This document shows, piece by piece, positions 1 to 7,115 of a DNA stretch of 38,537 nt (its first letter is position 1; each line of letters starts with the position of its first letter). Under the pieces are notes generated by a model, which did no database searches, was not told where the DNA came from, and saw only the letters and a program-made list of their open reading frames with translations. The translations under genes and the position numbers were made by a program. Source of the stretch: Chitinophagales bacterium. Its GTDB lineage: Bacteria; Bacteroidota; Bacteroidia; Chitinophagales; JADJOU01. The DNA lies in assembly GCA_016787225.1 (NCBI GenBank), contig JAEUUY010000007.1, forward strand, positions 1 through 38,537. Reading direction: 5' to 3'.

Positions 1-106
1 AGACTCAAATGAGTATCAGGAAATAATTAAAAAAAATAAAATACATTATATCAATAAAACAATTGAGAAATATAAAATTGCAAAAGACTGTATACTAGCT
101 AATTGA
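1..106 (+). CDS. 3' end of an unidentified gene (partial)
   Basis: An open frame enters from the left edge (first full codon at base 2) and ends with TGA at 104-106. It gives 34 residues ending KIAKDCILAN, rich in Lys and Ile. No family is recognisable from this tail. It has the same strand as fhs but is about 350 bases from it. The fragment is short enough in AT-rich DNA to be chance, so this is a tentative call. Confidence 0.35.
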   Translation, partial: DSNEYQEIIKKNKIHYINKTIEKYKIAKDCILAN

Positions 107-127
107 GGGGTAGTTAGATAGAATTCC

Positions 128-355
128 GCATTAGAAAATGCTGAATCGATTAAGAATTTGTATTTCAATCCCGTACATACAGGATTGAAACAAATTCTAA
201 ATCGTCCCGAGAAAACTTCGGGACAACTAAATCATATAGTTCGCCACCTTGTGGCTTCTAATGATTAAATTGGGATTAACATAGTTCACTTCAATCCACT
301 AGCGTATTTACTTTAGTCAAATTTCGTATGGATCCTAGAACTAAATAAATGTCAT
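128..355 (+). repeat. Dispersed intergenic repeat, copy 1, with three hairpins
   Basis: This fills most of the gene-free stretch 107-453. It shares scattered, ordered blocks with 28382-28543: GCATTAGAAAAT near the start, CGGGAC, TCATATAGTT, CCAC-N3-GTGGCTTCTAAT, and CTAGAA followed by ATAAATGT near the end. Three hairpins are visible. The first is at 153-198 (AGAATTTG and TTTCAATCC, pairing with GGATTGAAA and CAAATTCT). The second is at 204-224 (GTCCCGA/TCGGGAC). The third is at 243-255 (GCCAC/GTGGC). No protein is encoded. It could be a degenerate mobile element or a family of structured intergenic repeats. Confidence 0.5.
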
Positions 356-395
356 CCCGCGTTTAGAATCAAAATCCTGAATAAAAAAATTCATG

Positions 396-403
396 TACAT
401 TTG
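396..403 (+). promoter_or_regulatory. Putative fhs promoter, -7 box TACATTTG
   Basis: TACATTTG fits the Bacteroidota -7 consensus TAnnTTTG and lies about 50 bases before the fhs ATG. No convincing TTTG -33 element is seen at the expected distance, so this is a motif-only call. Confidence 0.4.
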
Positions 404-453
404 TTTGTCACTATTTTTTTATAACCTTAATAAAAATTTAACCGAAATAAAGC

Positions 454-2124
454 ATGAAGTCAGACATAGAGATAGCGCAGAGTGCGCAGATGGAACACAT
501 AAAAGATATAGCTAAAAAGATAAATGTATCAGAGGATGATTTAGAATACTATGGAAAGCGCAAGGCTAAATTACCTCTAAAACTTATAGATGAGGATAAA
601 GTAAAGAAATCGAAGCTCATACTTATCACGGCACTCTCCCCCACTAAGTACGGTGAAGGCAAGACAACCATGACTATAGGATTAGCTGATGGATTGAGAA
701 AGATTGGTAAGAAATCTATGGCTGTGCTTCGCGAGCCTTCTTTAGGTCCTGTTTTTGGGGTTAAGGGCGGAGCAGCAGGCGGTGGATACTCGCAGGTAGT
801 CCCTATGGAGGACATTAATTTACATTTTACTGGTGATTTTGCAGCTATCGAGAAGACTAATAATTTATTATCAGCTGTGATAGATAATGATCTACATAAC
901 GGCAAAGATTCGTTACAAATAGACCCAAGAACTATCGCTTGGAAGCGGGTCATGGATATGAATGATAGAAGTCTCAGACAAATTATCATAGGAACAGGTG
1001 GCAAGGCTAATGGAGTTGTGCGAGAGGATGGATTTAACATTACGCCTGCATCCGAAATCATGGCTATCCTTTGTCTATCAAAAGATATGGAAGATTTGAA
1101 AAGAAGAATGTCGAATATATATATTGGTCAAACATATACCGGTGAAGCGATTTATGCAAAAGATTTGAAAAGTATTGGTGCGATGGCTGTTTTAATGAAA
1201 GATGCCATCAAACCAAATCTGGTACAGACATTAGAAGGAACTCCTACTATTTTACATGGAGGTCCATTTGCGAGTATAGCCCAGGGTACCAATTCTATTA
1301 TTGCTACGAAAATGGGGCTTTCTTTGGCTGATTATGTAGTGACAGAAGCGGGCTTTGGTTCAGATCTGGGTGCAGAGAAATTTATGCATATCAAATGTGC
1401 TCCGAATGGATTGAAACCCGATGCAGCTGTGATAGTAGCCACCGTAAGAGCCATCAAACATCATGGAGGCTGTAGCGCAGAAGATTTGACCAAAGAAAGT
1501 ATAGAATTCATAGAGAAGGGATTTTGTAATCTAGAAAAGCACATCGAGAATATCAAAAAATTTGGAATAACTCCTATCGTTTGTATCAATGCATTTCCTT
1601 TCGACACCGATGCTGAAATCAATAAATTGAAAGAGCTATGTTCTGCAATGGGTGTCAAAGTGTCTAGGAGTACAGCTTTTGTCGATGGAGGTCAAGGTTC
1701 TGCGGAACTAGCAGGTATGGTGATAGAAGAGATCGAAAGTGGCAAAAACAACTTCCAACCACTCTGCAATGAAAAGCATACACTCGAAGAAAAGATTAAT
1801 ATCATAGCTAAAGAAATTTATGGTGCGGCAAATGTTGCCTTTTCTGCGAAAGCTAAGTCACAGTTAAAGCTGATTCAAAAATTAGGCTTATATCATATGC
1901 CAGTCTGTATGACTAAGACACCAGCCAGCTTTAGTGACAATGAGAAAAAAATAGGTCGTCCTACAGGTTTTGAAATTAATGTAAGAGAATTTGAAATATC
2001 GAGTGGTGCCGGATTTATAGTGGCTCTGCTAGGAGATGTCATGCGTATGCCAGGACTACCAAAGATCCCTAATTCTGTGAATATTGACATAGATGATAAT
2101 GGGAAGATAGTGGGGCTGTCATAG
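454..2124 (+). CDS. fhs: Formate-tetrahydrofolate ligase
   Basis: ATP-dependent ligation of formate to tetrahydrofolate, giving 10-formyl-THF for one-carbon metabolism (purine synthesis, fMet-tRNA formylation). Cytoplasmic. The 556 residues match the usual family length of about 555. The P-loop SPTKYGEGKTT is at residues 62-72. Both family signatures are present: GVKGGAAGGGYSQVVP starting near residue 103, and ATVRAIKHHGG near 329-339. The ATG start follows an A-rich leader and a TACATTTG box. The gene stands alone. Downstream comes a MITE-like insertion and then a palindromic terminator shared with the convergent ribosomal cluster. Identification is very secure. Confidence 0.97.
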   Translation: MKSDIEIAQSAQMEHIKDIAKKINVSEDDLEYYGKRKAKLPLKLIDEDKVKKSKLILITALSPTKYGEGKTTMTIGLADGLRKIGKKSMAVLREPSLGPVFGVKGGAAGGGYSQVVPMEDINLHFTGDFAAIEKTNNLLSAVIDNDLHNGKDSLQIDPRTIAWKRVMDMNDRSLRQIIIGTGGKANGVVREDGFNITPASEIMAILCLSKDMEDLKRRMSNIYIGQTYTGEAIYAKDLKSIGAMAVLMKDAIKPNLVQTLEGTPTILHGGPFASIAQGTNSIIATKMGLSLADYVVTEAGFGSDLGAEKFMHIKCAPNGLKPDAAVIVATVRAIKHHGGCSAEDLTKESIEFIEKGFCNLEKHIENIKKFGITPIVCINAFPFDTDAEINKLKELCSAMGVKVSRSTAFVDGGQGSAELAGMVIEEIESGKNNFQPLCNEKHTLEEKINIIAKEIYGAANVAFSAKAKSQLKLIQKLGLYHMPVCMTKTPASFSDNEKKIGRPTGFEINVREFEISSGAGFIVALLGDVMRMPGLPKIPNSVNIDIDDNGKIVGLS

Positions 2125-2142
2125 GAGTAGACCATACTAAAT

Positions 2143-2390
2143 AGGGTCTGCTCAAAAACGTCAAAACAATTGATAGTCAAAACATTGCAAAAAGGTTCTA
2201 ACCCAAAAATGCAAATTGTAAAAACAAGTTTACTGGAGTTCGTGCCTAAAGATCTTACAGTTATCAGCAAGAATTTTTGGCTACTCAGAAGCACACCAAC
2301 TACTTCGCCATCTTTACCTCGCAGTATGTCTATACAGCTTCGGCTTGATGACTCGTATTTGGCCCACTTCTGAGTTTTTCAGCAGACCCT
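2143..2390. mobile_element. MITE-like, internally deleted insertion element
   Basis: A 248-bp segment is bounded by imperfect 17-bp terminal inverted repeats. The left end is AGGGTCTGCTCAAAAAC (2143-2159) and the right end is GTTTTTCAGCAGACCCT (2374-2390), differing at one position. Both sides carry AAAT (2139-2142 and 2391-2394), a likely 4-bp target duplication. The interior holds only a 67-codon frame, too short for a transposase, so this is a non-autonomous derivative. A 4-bp duplication and ends of this form would suit IS5- or IS1182-like transposases; that assignment is an inference. Confidence 0.75.
2170..2373 (+). pseudogene. Possible transposase remnant inside the MITE-like element
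   Basis: A 67-codon open frame fills the element. Its TGA (2371-2373) abuts the right inverted repeat, as transposase stop codons often do. The segment from MQIVKTSLLEFVPKDL onward could be a transposase N-terminus fused by deletion to a C-terminal tail ending SYLAHF. I see no catalytic motif. It may equally be a chance frame. Confidence 0.3.
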
Positions 2391-2394
2391 AAAT

Positions 2395-2426
2395 AAAAAT
2401 GGACTATCAATTGATAGTCCATTTTT
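2395..2426. terminator. Bidirectional terminator between fhs and rplQ
   Basis: A perfect 32-nt palindrome, AAAAATGGACTATCAA followed by its reverse complement. It forms a 16-bp stem whose A/T ends give a U run in both transcription directions. It lies 22 bases past the rplQ stop and past the MITE after fhs, so it can stop both convergent transcripts. Confidence 0.9.
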
Positions 2427-2447
2427 GTTTATACCGAATGATTATTC

Positions 2448-3056
2448 TTATTTAGTTTCTTCTGTAGCTTCATTAGTTTCTGCACTAGACTCTGCTACTT
2501 CAGGAGCAGCTTCATCTGCCGTATCTTGAGCTATTTCTTCCAATGCTTCTGACACATTTTCTACTTCAGCCACATCTTCTACAAGCTCTTCATTTGTAGC
2601 AGTCTCCTCTGCTTTTGATTCTGCTACAGCAGCCGATTTCTTAGATCGACCTCTTCTAGTCTTGCCTGTAGCTGCTTTAGTTTCTTTTACATAGATTTCA
2701 TTGAAATCTACCAATTCGATCATAGCTATATCTGCGGCATCTCCTTTTCTAAAGCCTAGTTTGATGATTCTTGTATAACCACCTGGTCTATTAGCTACTT
2801 TATCAGCGATAACGCCAAAAAGTTCTTTAATACTTTCTTTATCCTGAAGATATGAGAATAGAATCCGTCTATTGTGCGTGCTATCATTTTTAGTCTTATT
2901 GATTAAAGGCTCAATATGCTTTCTTAGCTCTTTTGCCTTTGCCAATGTGGTTGTGATTCTTTTGTGCTGAATGAGCGCATTAGAAAGATTCATTAATAGC
3001 GCTTTTCTGTGTGCAGTTTTCCTGCCTAGGTGATTCACCTTGTTACCGTGTCTCAT
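2448..3056 (-). CDS. rplQ: 50S ribosomal protein L17 with acidic C-terminal tail
   Basis: bL17, last gene of the cluster. The N-terminal [18 protein letters not shown] and the following segment to about residue 125 are the conserved core. A linker with [10 protein letters not shown] follows near residue 132. The tail to residue 202 is dominated by Glu and Ala with Val, Thr and Ser, and is probably disordered. The family core is about 115-130 residues, so the protein is about 70 residues longer. Such tails occur in other Bacteroidota L17 proteins as I recall. It is separated from rpoA by an unusually long spacer (184 bases) containing a terminator-like structure, so its level may be set separately. 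Confidence 0.97.
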   Translation of the reverse strand: MRHGNKVNHLGRKTAHRKALLMNLSNALIQHKRITTTLAKAKELRKHIEPLINKTKNDSTHNRRILFSYLQDKESIKELFGVIADKVANRPGGYTRIIKLGFRKGDAADIAMIELVDFNEIYVKETKAATGKTRRGRSKKSAAVAESKAEETATNEELVEDVAEVENVSEALEEIAQDTADEAAPEVAESSAETNEATEETK

Positions 3057-3175
3057 TTTTTTTGTTTTTAAACTAATTGCACCGTATCAGGTATGCAATA
3101 AGAAATTAAGAAATAATTTTTTTTTATAGCCTTTAAGGCGACTAATGACCTTTACTTTAGTTAAAAGTTTAAAGC

Positions 3176-3238
3176 AAAAAGGTGAAAGTTTGGTGGTAAT
3201 AAATTACTCTTTCTACTTTTCACTTTCTACTTTTCACC
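3176..3238 (-). terminator. Terminator- or attenuator-like hairpin between rpoA and rplQ
   Basis: On the minus strand, just past the rpoA stop, GGTGAAAAGT (3238-3229) can pair with ACTTTCACC (3189-3181) with one bulged A. TTTTT (3180-3176) follows. The loop is long (about 39 nt). The 5' arm is duplicated: CTACTTTTCAC occurs at 3213-3223 and 3227-3237 on the plus strand, so two alternative 5' arms exist. This could be a partial terminator lowering rplQ relative to rpoA. The structure is seen in the sequence; the function is inferred. Confidence 0.3.
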
Positions 3239-3240
3239 CA

Positions 3241-4239
3241 TTAATCTTCTTCGTGTAATCTATACTTCGCTATATCCATACCGAAAGAAAGACCCTTCTC
3301 TACTAATAGTTCTTCGATTTCTACCAAAGATTTTCTACCAAAGTTTCTAAACTTCAATAAATCGTTTGTATCGAACTGTACAAGCTCCTCCAATGTCTCG
3401 ATTTTTGCTGTCTTCAAACAATTGAAAGCTCTTACTGAAAGATCTAAATCTTCTAGAGGAGTTTTTAGTAATTTTTTCATGTACATAGAATGCTCGTCTA
3501 CGACCACCTCTTTCTTCACCTCTTGTACATCCAAAGTTATTTTCTCATCAGTCAATAACAATAAGTGCTGAACTAATATTTTAGAAGCCTCTTTGATAGC
3601 ATATTCTGGATGAATTGTACCATCTGTTTTGATATTGATATTCAATTTTTCAAAGTCTGTTCTTTGCTCTACACGGAAATTTTCGATATCATACTGTACA
3701 TTTCTTATAGGAGAGAAAATTGAATCGATTGGAATATAACCTATTGGCATTTCGGGCATGATATTCTCCTCAGCAGATACGTAACCACGTCCTTTCTGAA
3801 CAGAAATTTCAAGATTCAGCGCAGAAGCTCCATCAAAATTGCAAATCACGAGATCAGGATTAACTACTTCAAATGAAGAAGTTGCTTTACCTATATCACC
3901 AGCGGTAAACTGATTTTTACCTTTAATCGTAAGATTAATTTTCTCGTGTGAAACCTCCGCCTCTGTAGCCTTTTTAAATCTTACCTGCTTCAAATTCAGA
4001 ATCATCTCGGTAGTATCCTCTAATATACCAGGTATCGTAGAGAATTCGTGTTGAATACCTTCGATTTTTACACCAGTGATAGCATATCCGCTTAATGATG
4101 ACAAGAGAACACGTCGGATAGAGTTCCCTATAGTAACACCGAAGCCAGGCTCTAACGGCTTGAATTCAAAGTTTCCTTCGAACTCAGTCGACTTATTCAT
4201 TAATATTTTATTTGGCTTCTGAAATGGTAAAATGGACAT
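3241..4239 (-). CDS. rpoA: DNA-directed RNA polymerase subunit alpha
   Basis: RNA polymerase assembly platform and promoter/activator contact subunit. The 332 residues have the usual two-domain layout. The N-terminal dimerisation domain is at about 1-235 and includes the conserved LEPGFGVTIGNSIRRVLLSS near residues 30-49. The C-terminal helix-hairpin-helix DNA-binding domain is at about 258-325 (LDLSVRAFNCLK, then FRNFGRKSLVEIEELL). It lies 103 bases after rpsD. That gap carries heptamer-like repeats (CAGTCGT, CAGTTGT, CAGTT at 4255-4273). Placement between rpsD and rplQ is canonical. Confidence 0.98.
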   Translation of the reverse strand: MSILPFQKPNKILMNKSTEFEGNFEFKPLEPGFGVTIGNSIRRVLLSSLSGYAITGVKIEGIQHEFSTIPGILEDTTEMILNLKQVRFKKATEAEVSHEKINLTIKGKNQFTAGDIGKATSSFEVVNPDLVICNFDGASALNLEISVQKGRGYVSAEENIMPEMPIGYIPIDSIFSPIRNVQYDIENFRVEQRTDFEKLNINIKTDGTIHPEYAIKEASKILVQHLLLLTDEKITLDVQEVKKEVVVDEHSMYMKKLLKTPLEDLDLSVRAFNCLKTAKIETLEELVQFDTNDLLKFRNFGRKSLVEIEELLVEKGLSFGMDIAKYRLHEED

Positions 4240-4254
4240 ATATATTGGTTTTTT

Positions 4255-4273
4255 CAGTCGTCAGTTGTCAGTT
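4255..4273. repeat. Short heptamer tandem repeat upstream of rpoA
   Basis: Plus strand CAGTCGT, CAGTTGT, CAGTT: 2.7 copies of a 7-base unit. In the mRNA this reads AACTGACAACTGACGACTG. It lies 16-34 bases before the rpoA start codon and resembles the units upstream of rpsD, rpmJ, rpmD, rplN and rplV. Confidence 0.6.
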
Positions 4274-4342
4274 CTAAGTCGAAAATTGACTTGTCTCTGC
4301 TTCTTAAAACTTAATGGTTATTTAATACTTGATTAAAGACTA

Positions 4343-4948
4343 TTATTTTGAATACAATTCTACGATTAACTGCTCGTTAATTTTCTCAGGAATCTCATCT
4401 CTTGTAGGGTAGTTGATAAATTTACCTTCTTTCAGGTTATCATTAACATCTAACCAAGAGAATTTTCTCTCTGTGTTAGCCAAAGCTGAGCTCACAAGAT
4501 CCAAAGATTTGGACTTTTCTCTTATAGCTACCACATCTCCTGGCTTTAAAGAAAAAGAAGGAATGTTAACTACTCTATCATTCACTGTTACATGCTTATG
4601 AAGAACCACTTGCCTAGCTTGTCTTCTGGTAGCAGCAAAGCCTAATCTGAAAACGGTATTATCTAATCTAGCTTCTAGCAATTGGAGTAATACTTCACCT
4701 GTTACACCATGCTTACTTAAGGCTTTCTCAAATGTCTTATAAAATTGTCTTTCTAGTAACCCGTAAGTATATTTTGCTTTTTGCTTTTCTCTCAACTGAA
4801 TAGCATACTCACTCTGAGACTTTCTCTTTCTTGACTGTCCATGTTGACCAGGAGCATATTTTCTTCTTTGGAAATATTTGTCATATCCAAAAATTTCTTC
4901 TCCGAATTTTCTAGCGATTTTGGTACTAGGACCTCTATATCTTGCCAT
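4343..4948 (-). CDS. rpsD: 30S ribosomal protein S4, zinc-less form
   Basis: uS4, a primary 16S rRNA binder and early assembly protein. 201 residues. The N-terminus [18 protein letters not shown] lacks the CxxC zinc-ribbon cysteines found in zinc-binding S4 proteins. The [19 protein letters not shown] segment (about 32-50) and the S4 RNA-binding fold (about 92-155, [20 protein letters not shown]) are clear. It lies 36 bases after rpsK. Its leader carries a 7-base tandem repeat (4953-4975). Confidence 0.98.
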   Translation of the reverse strand: MARYRGPSTKIARKFGEEIFGYDKYFQRRKYAPGQHGQSRKRKSQSEYAIQLREKQKAKYTYGLLERQFYKTFEKALSKHGVTGEVLLQLLEARLDNTVFRLGFAATRRQARQVVLHKHVTVNDRVVNIPSFSLKPGDVVAIREKSKSLDLVSSALANTERKFSWLDVNDNLKEGKFINYPTRDEIPEKINEQLIVELYSK

Positions 4949-4952
4949 AAAC

Positions 4953-4975
4953 TAGTTATTAGTTGTTAGTTATTA
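4953..4975. repeat. Heptamer tandem repeat upstream of rpsD
   Basis: Plus strand TAGTTAT, TAGTTGT, TAGTTAT, TA: three copies of a 7-base unit, beginning 5 bases from the rpsD start codon. In the mRNA it reads as repeated AACTA(A/G) motifs. Confidence 0.65.
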
Positions 4976-4984
4976 CGTTATAAA

Positions 4985-5377
4985 TTAAACTCTTCTCTTT
5001 TTAGGAGGGCGACATCCATTGTGTGGCATAGGAGTGATATCCTTTATTACCGATACTTCCATACCATTTGTTACTACGGTTCTAATAGCACTTTCTCTAC
5101 CTGCTCCAGGACCTTTAACAAAAACCTCCACCTTTCTTAAACCTGCTTCGTAGGCTACTTTAGCTGCATCATCGCATGCCATTTGAGCTGCATATGGAGT
5201 ATTCTTTTTTGAACCTCTGAATCCAGCTTTTCCAGCGCTACCCCAAGAAATAACTTGGCCTGTATTGTTTGTGAAAGAAATAATAATGTTATTAAAAGTA
5301 GCGTTAATATGGACTTGTCCTTCCTTCTCTACTTTTACAACTCTTTTTTTAGCACTTTGTTTAGTCGTCTTTGCCAT
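4985..5377 (-). CDS. rpsK: 30S ribosomal protein S11
   Basis: uS11 lines the mRNA exit channel of the small-subunit platform. 130 residues, normal length. Family landmarks are [17 protein letters not shown] (20-36), [20 protein letters not shown] (44-63), [13 protein letters not shown] (88-100) and the basic terminus [11 protein letters not shown]. It lies 69 bases after rpsM and 36 before rpsD, in the usual alpha-operon order. Confidence 0.98.
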   Translation of the reverse strand: MAKTTKQSAKKRVVKVEKEGQVHINATFNNIIISFTNNTGQVISWGSAGKAGFRGSKKNTPYAAQMACDDAAKVAYEAGLRKVEVFVKGPGAGRESAIRTVVTNGMEVSVIKDITPMPHNGCRPPKKRRV

Positions 5378-5446
5378 TTGTTATATTTTTTTAGTCTGAA
5401 CTTAGTACAATCTAATTCCTAAATTCTTACTTCTAGATTCTAATGT

Positions 5447-5824
5447 TTATTTAGTTACTTTTTTCTTATTTGCTACTGTTTTCTTCTTGCCTTTTCTAGT
5501 TCTAGCATTATTCTTAGTAGATTGACCTCTCAAAGGCAAGCCTTTTCTATGTCTAATGCCTCTGTAGCACGCTATATCCTGAAGTCTTTTTATATTCAAT
5601 TGTACCTCAGATCTCAATTCCCCTTCTACTGTGCAATTATCTGCAATATACTTATTAATTTCAGCTATTTGCTCATCTGTCCATTGATTGACTTTCATGT
5701 TTTTATCCATAGACAATTTGCTCAAGATTTCTACTGCTGTAGATCTCCCGATTCCGAAAACGTAAGTTAACCCTATTTCGCCTCTCTTGTTTTTTGGTAA
5801 GTCGATACCTGCTATTCTCGCCAT
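5447..5824 (-). CDS. rpsM: 30S ribosomal protein S13
   Basis: uS13 sits in the small-subunit head and contacts the large subunit and tRNA. 125 residues, typical. The start [21 protein letters not shown], the helix-hairpin-helix region (about 14-65) and the [20 protein letters not shown] segment (about 93-112) followed by a Lys-rich tail are diagnostic. First S-protein gene after rpmJ (35 bases). Confidence 0.98.
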   Translation of the reverse strand: MARIAGIDLPKNKRGEIGLTYVFGIGRSTAVEILSKLSMDKNMKVNQWTDEQIAEINKYIADNCTVEGELRSEVQLNIKRLQDIACYRGIRHRKGLPLRGQSTKNNARTRKGKKKTVANKKKVTK

Positions 5825-5859
5825 TTAACTTTGATATTAATGTTATTTAAAAGTGGTTA

Positions 5860-5976
5860 TTAACCTTGTCTTTGTTTGAATTTAGGATTTTTCTTGTTGA
5901 TGACATACAACCTGCCTTTTCTGCGCACAATTTTGCAGTCTTCACTTCTTTTCTTTATAGATGCTCTTACTTTCAT
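5860..5976 (-). CDS. rpmJ: 50S ribosomal protein L36, zinc-less form
   Basis: bL36, 38 residues, found by reading the gap between infA and rpsM. It starts [20 protein letters not shown] and ends NPKFKQRQG. The zinc-binding form has three Cys and one His. Here only Cys14 remains; the positions equivalent to Cys11, Cys27 and His33 of the zinc form are Ser, Asn and Phe, so it cannot hold the usual zinc. Length and position (29 bases after infA) are standard. The mRNA leader contains ACTGAATAAACTG. Confidence 0.97.
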   Translation of the reverse strand: MKVRASIKKRSEDCKIVRRKGRLYVINKKNPKFKQRQG

Positions 5977-6005
5977 TTTTATACAGTTTATTCAGTCTTT
6001 TTTTA

Positions 6006-6224
6006 CTACTTATACCTAAATGTAATTCTTCCTCTATTCAAATCATAAGGACTCATCTCAACAGCTACCTTGTCTCCAGGAAGGATTTTAATATAATTCA
6101 TCCTCATCTTCCCAGAAATTGTGGAAATAATCTCGTGTCCATTTTGAAGCTTCACTCTAAACATAGCATTAGAGAGGGCTTCCACAATTTCACCGTCAAT
6201 TTTTATTAAATCCTGTTTACCCAT
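6006..6224 (-). CDS. infA: Translation initiation factor IF-1
   Basis: IF-1 binds the A site of the 30S subunit during initiation. 72 residues forming a single S1/OB domain. [20 protein letters not shown] at the start and [20 protein letters not shown] at about 38-57 are clear family segments. The gene lies between map (65-base gap with a TATCTTTG promoter box) and rpmJ, the normal location in Bacteroidota. Confidence 0.98.
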   Translation of the reverse strand: MGKQDLIKIDGEIVEALSNAMFRVKLQNGHEIISTISGKMRMNYIKILPGDKVAVEMSPYDLNRGRITFRYK

Positions 6225-6241
6225 TTAATTTTTTAGGTCGG

Positions 6242-6249
6242 CAAAGATA
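6242..6249 (-). promoter_or_regulatory. Internal promoter upstream of infA, -7 box TATCTTTG
   Basis: On the minus strand TATCTTTG (6249-6242) matches TAnnTTTG 17 bases before the infA ATG. Its start TATCTTTGC equals that of the proximal rpsJ promoter box. A TTG lies 16 bases upstream, closer than the usual 19-21. It would let infA, rpmJ and the alpha group be transcribed independently of the S10/spc genes. Confidence 0.5.
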
Positions 6250-6289
6250 TTACATTTTATCTAAGCAACTTCCTTTTTTTGCATTTTTT

Positions 6290-7090
6290 TTAGACAAAAA
6301 TGAGTTCTTTATTCATTTTTATCGCTTCTTCGCACCAATCATGCCTAGTTAAAGCCTCAGCATCATCTAATCTGACCCAAACCGTATGCTCATAATGGGC
6401 AGACATTTTATGATCATTTGTGTTTACAGTCCATTTATCCTCTGCAGTATAAACATCCTTTTTCCCCATGTTTATCATCGGTTCTATAGCTATCACGATA
6501 TTTCTCTTAAGAATATCTCCTTTGCCCTTTTTTCCATAATTAGGCACATCTGGTGCTTCGTGCAAGTCTCTTCCTACGCCGTGACCTACAAGCTCTCTTA
6601 CTACAGAATAGCCATGTTTTTCACAATAAGATTGAATTTCATGTCCTAAATCTCCTGTTCTTACTCCCGCTTTTACCATATCTACACCTAATTGAAGTGA
6701 CTTTTTAGTCACTTCCATTAGTCTTAAAGTTTCGGTATCCACCCGTCCAAATGCATAAGAATATGCACAATCCCCATGAAATCCTTTATAATAAACCCCA
6801 CAATCGATAGAAACTATGTCCGTTTCCTTAAAAGGAATATTACTTGGAAATCCATGTACCACAGTATAGTTTGGTGAAATACACAAGGTGTATGGAAAAC
6901 CGCCATACCCTTTGAAAGAAGGTTTTGCCTGGTGGTCTCTTATAAATTCCTCTGCTAATTTATCTAATTCTACGCCTGTCTTACCTATTCGAAGTTCTTT
7001 GGCCATGAGTTCATGAACCCTTGAAACCAATTCACAGCTTTCACGCATAATTTCAATCTCCTCATCTGTTTTGATTTGAAGTCTTTTCAA
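6290..7090 (-). CDS. map: Type I methionine aminopeptidase
   Basis: Removes the initiator Met from nascent proteins; a dinuclear-metal enzyme. 266 residues. The pita-bread-fold metal ligands are all present: Asp96 (SIDCG), Asp107 (HGDCAYSY), His170 (LVGHGVG), Glu203 (AIEPMI) and Glu234 (YEHTVWV). The substrate-side His79 (VVHGFPSN) is also conserved. There is no N-terminal zinc-finger extension. It lies between secY (25 bases) and infA, a common position linking it to nascent-chain maturation. Confidence 0.97.
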   Translation of the reverse strand: MKRLQIKTDEEIEIMRESCELVSRVHELMAKELRIGKTGVELDKLAEEFIRDHQAKPSFKGYGGFPYTLCISPNYTVVHGFPSNIPFKETDIVSIDCGVYYKGFHGDCAYSYAFGRVDTETLRLMEVTKKSLQLGVDMVKAGVRTGDLGHEIQSYCEKHGYSVVRELVGHGVGRDLHEAPDVPNYGKKGKGDILKRNIVIAIEPMINMGKKDVYTAEDKWTVNTNDHKMSAHYEHTVWVRLDDAEALTRHDWCEEAIKMNKELIFV

Positions 7091-7115
7091 AATAGTGGGA
7101 ATTTAGAAGACTAAG

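Noticed and set aside
549-1061. 170-codon frame antisense to fhs
   Set aside because: Shadow of a certain gene; no family features and no plausible leader.
1893-2294. 133-codon minus-strand frame spanning the fhs end and the insertion
   Set aside because: Antisense to fhs and continuing through the left end of the MITE-like element, so it cannot be an old conserved gene.
3130-3145. GCCTTTAAGGC palindrome as a terminator before rplQ
   Set aside because: A 5-bp stem, and on the transcribed strand it is followed by A instead of T.
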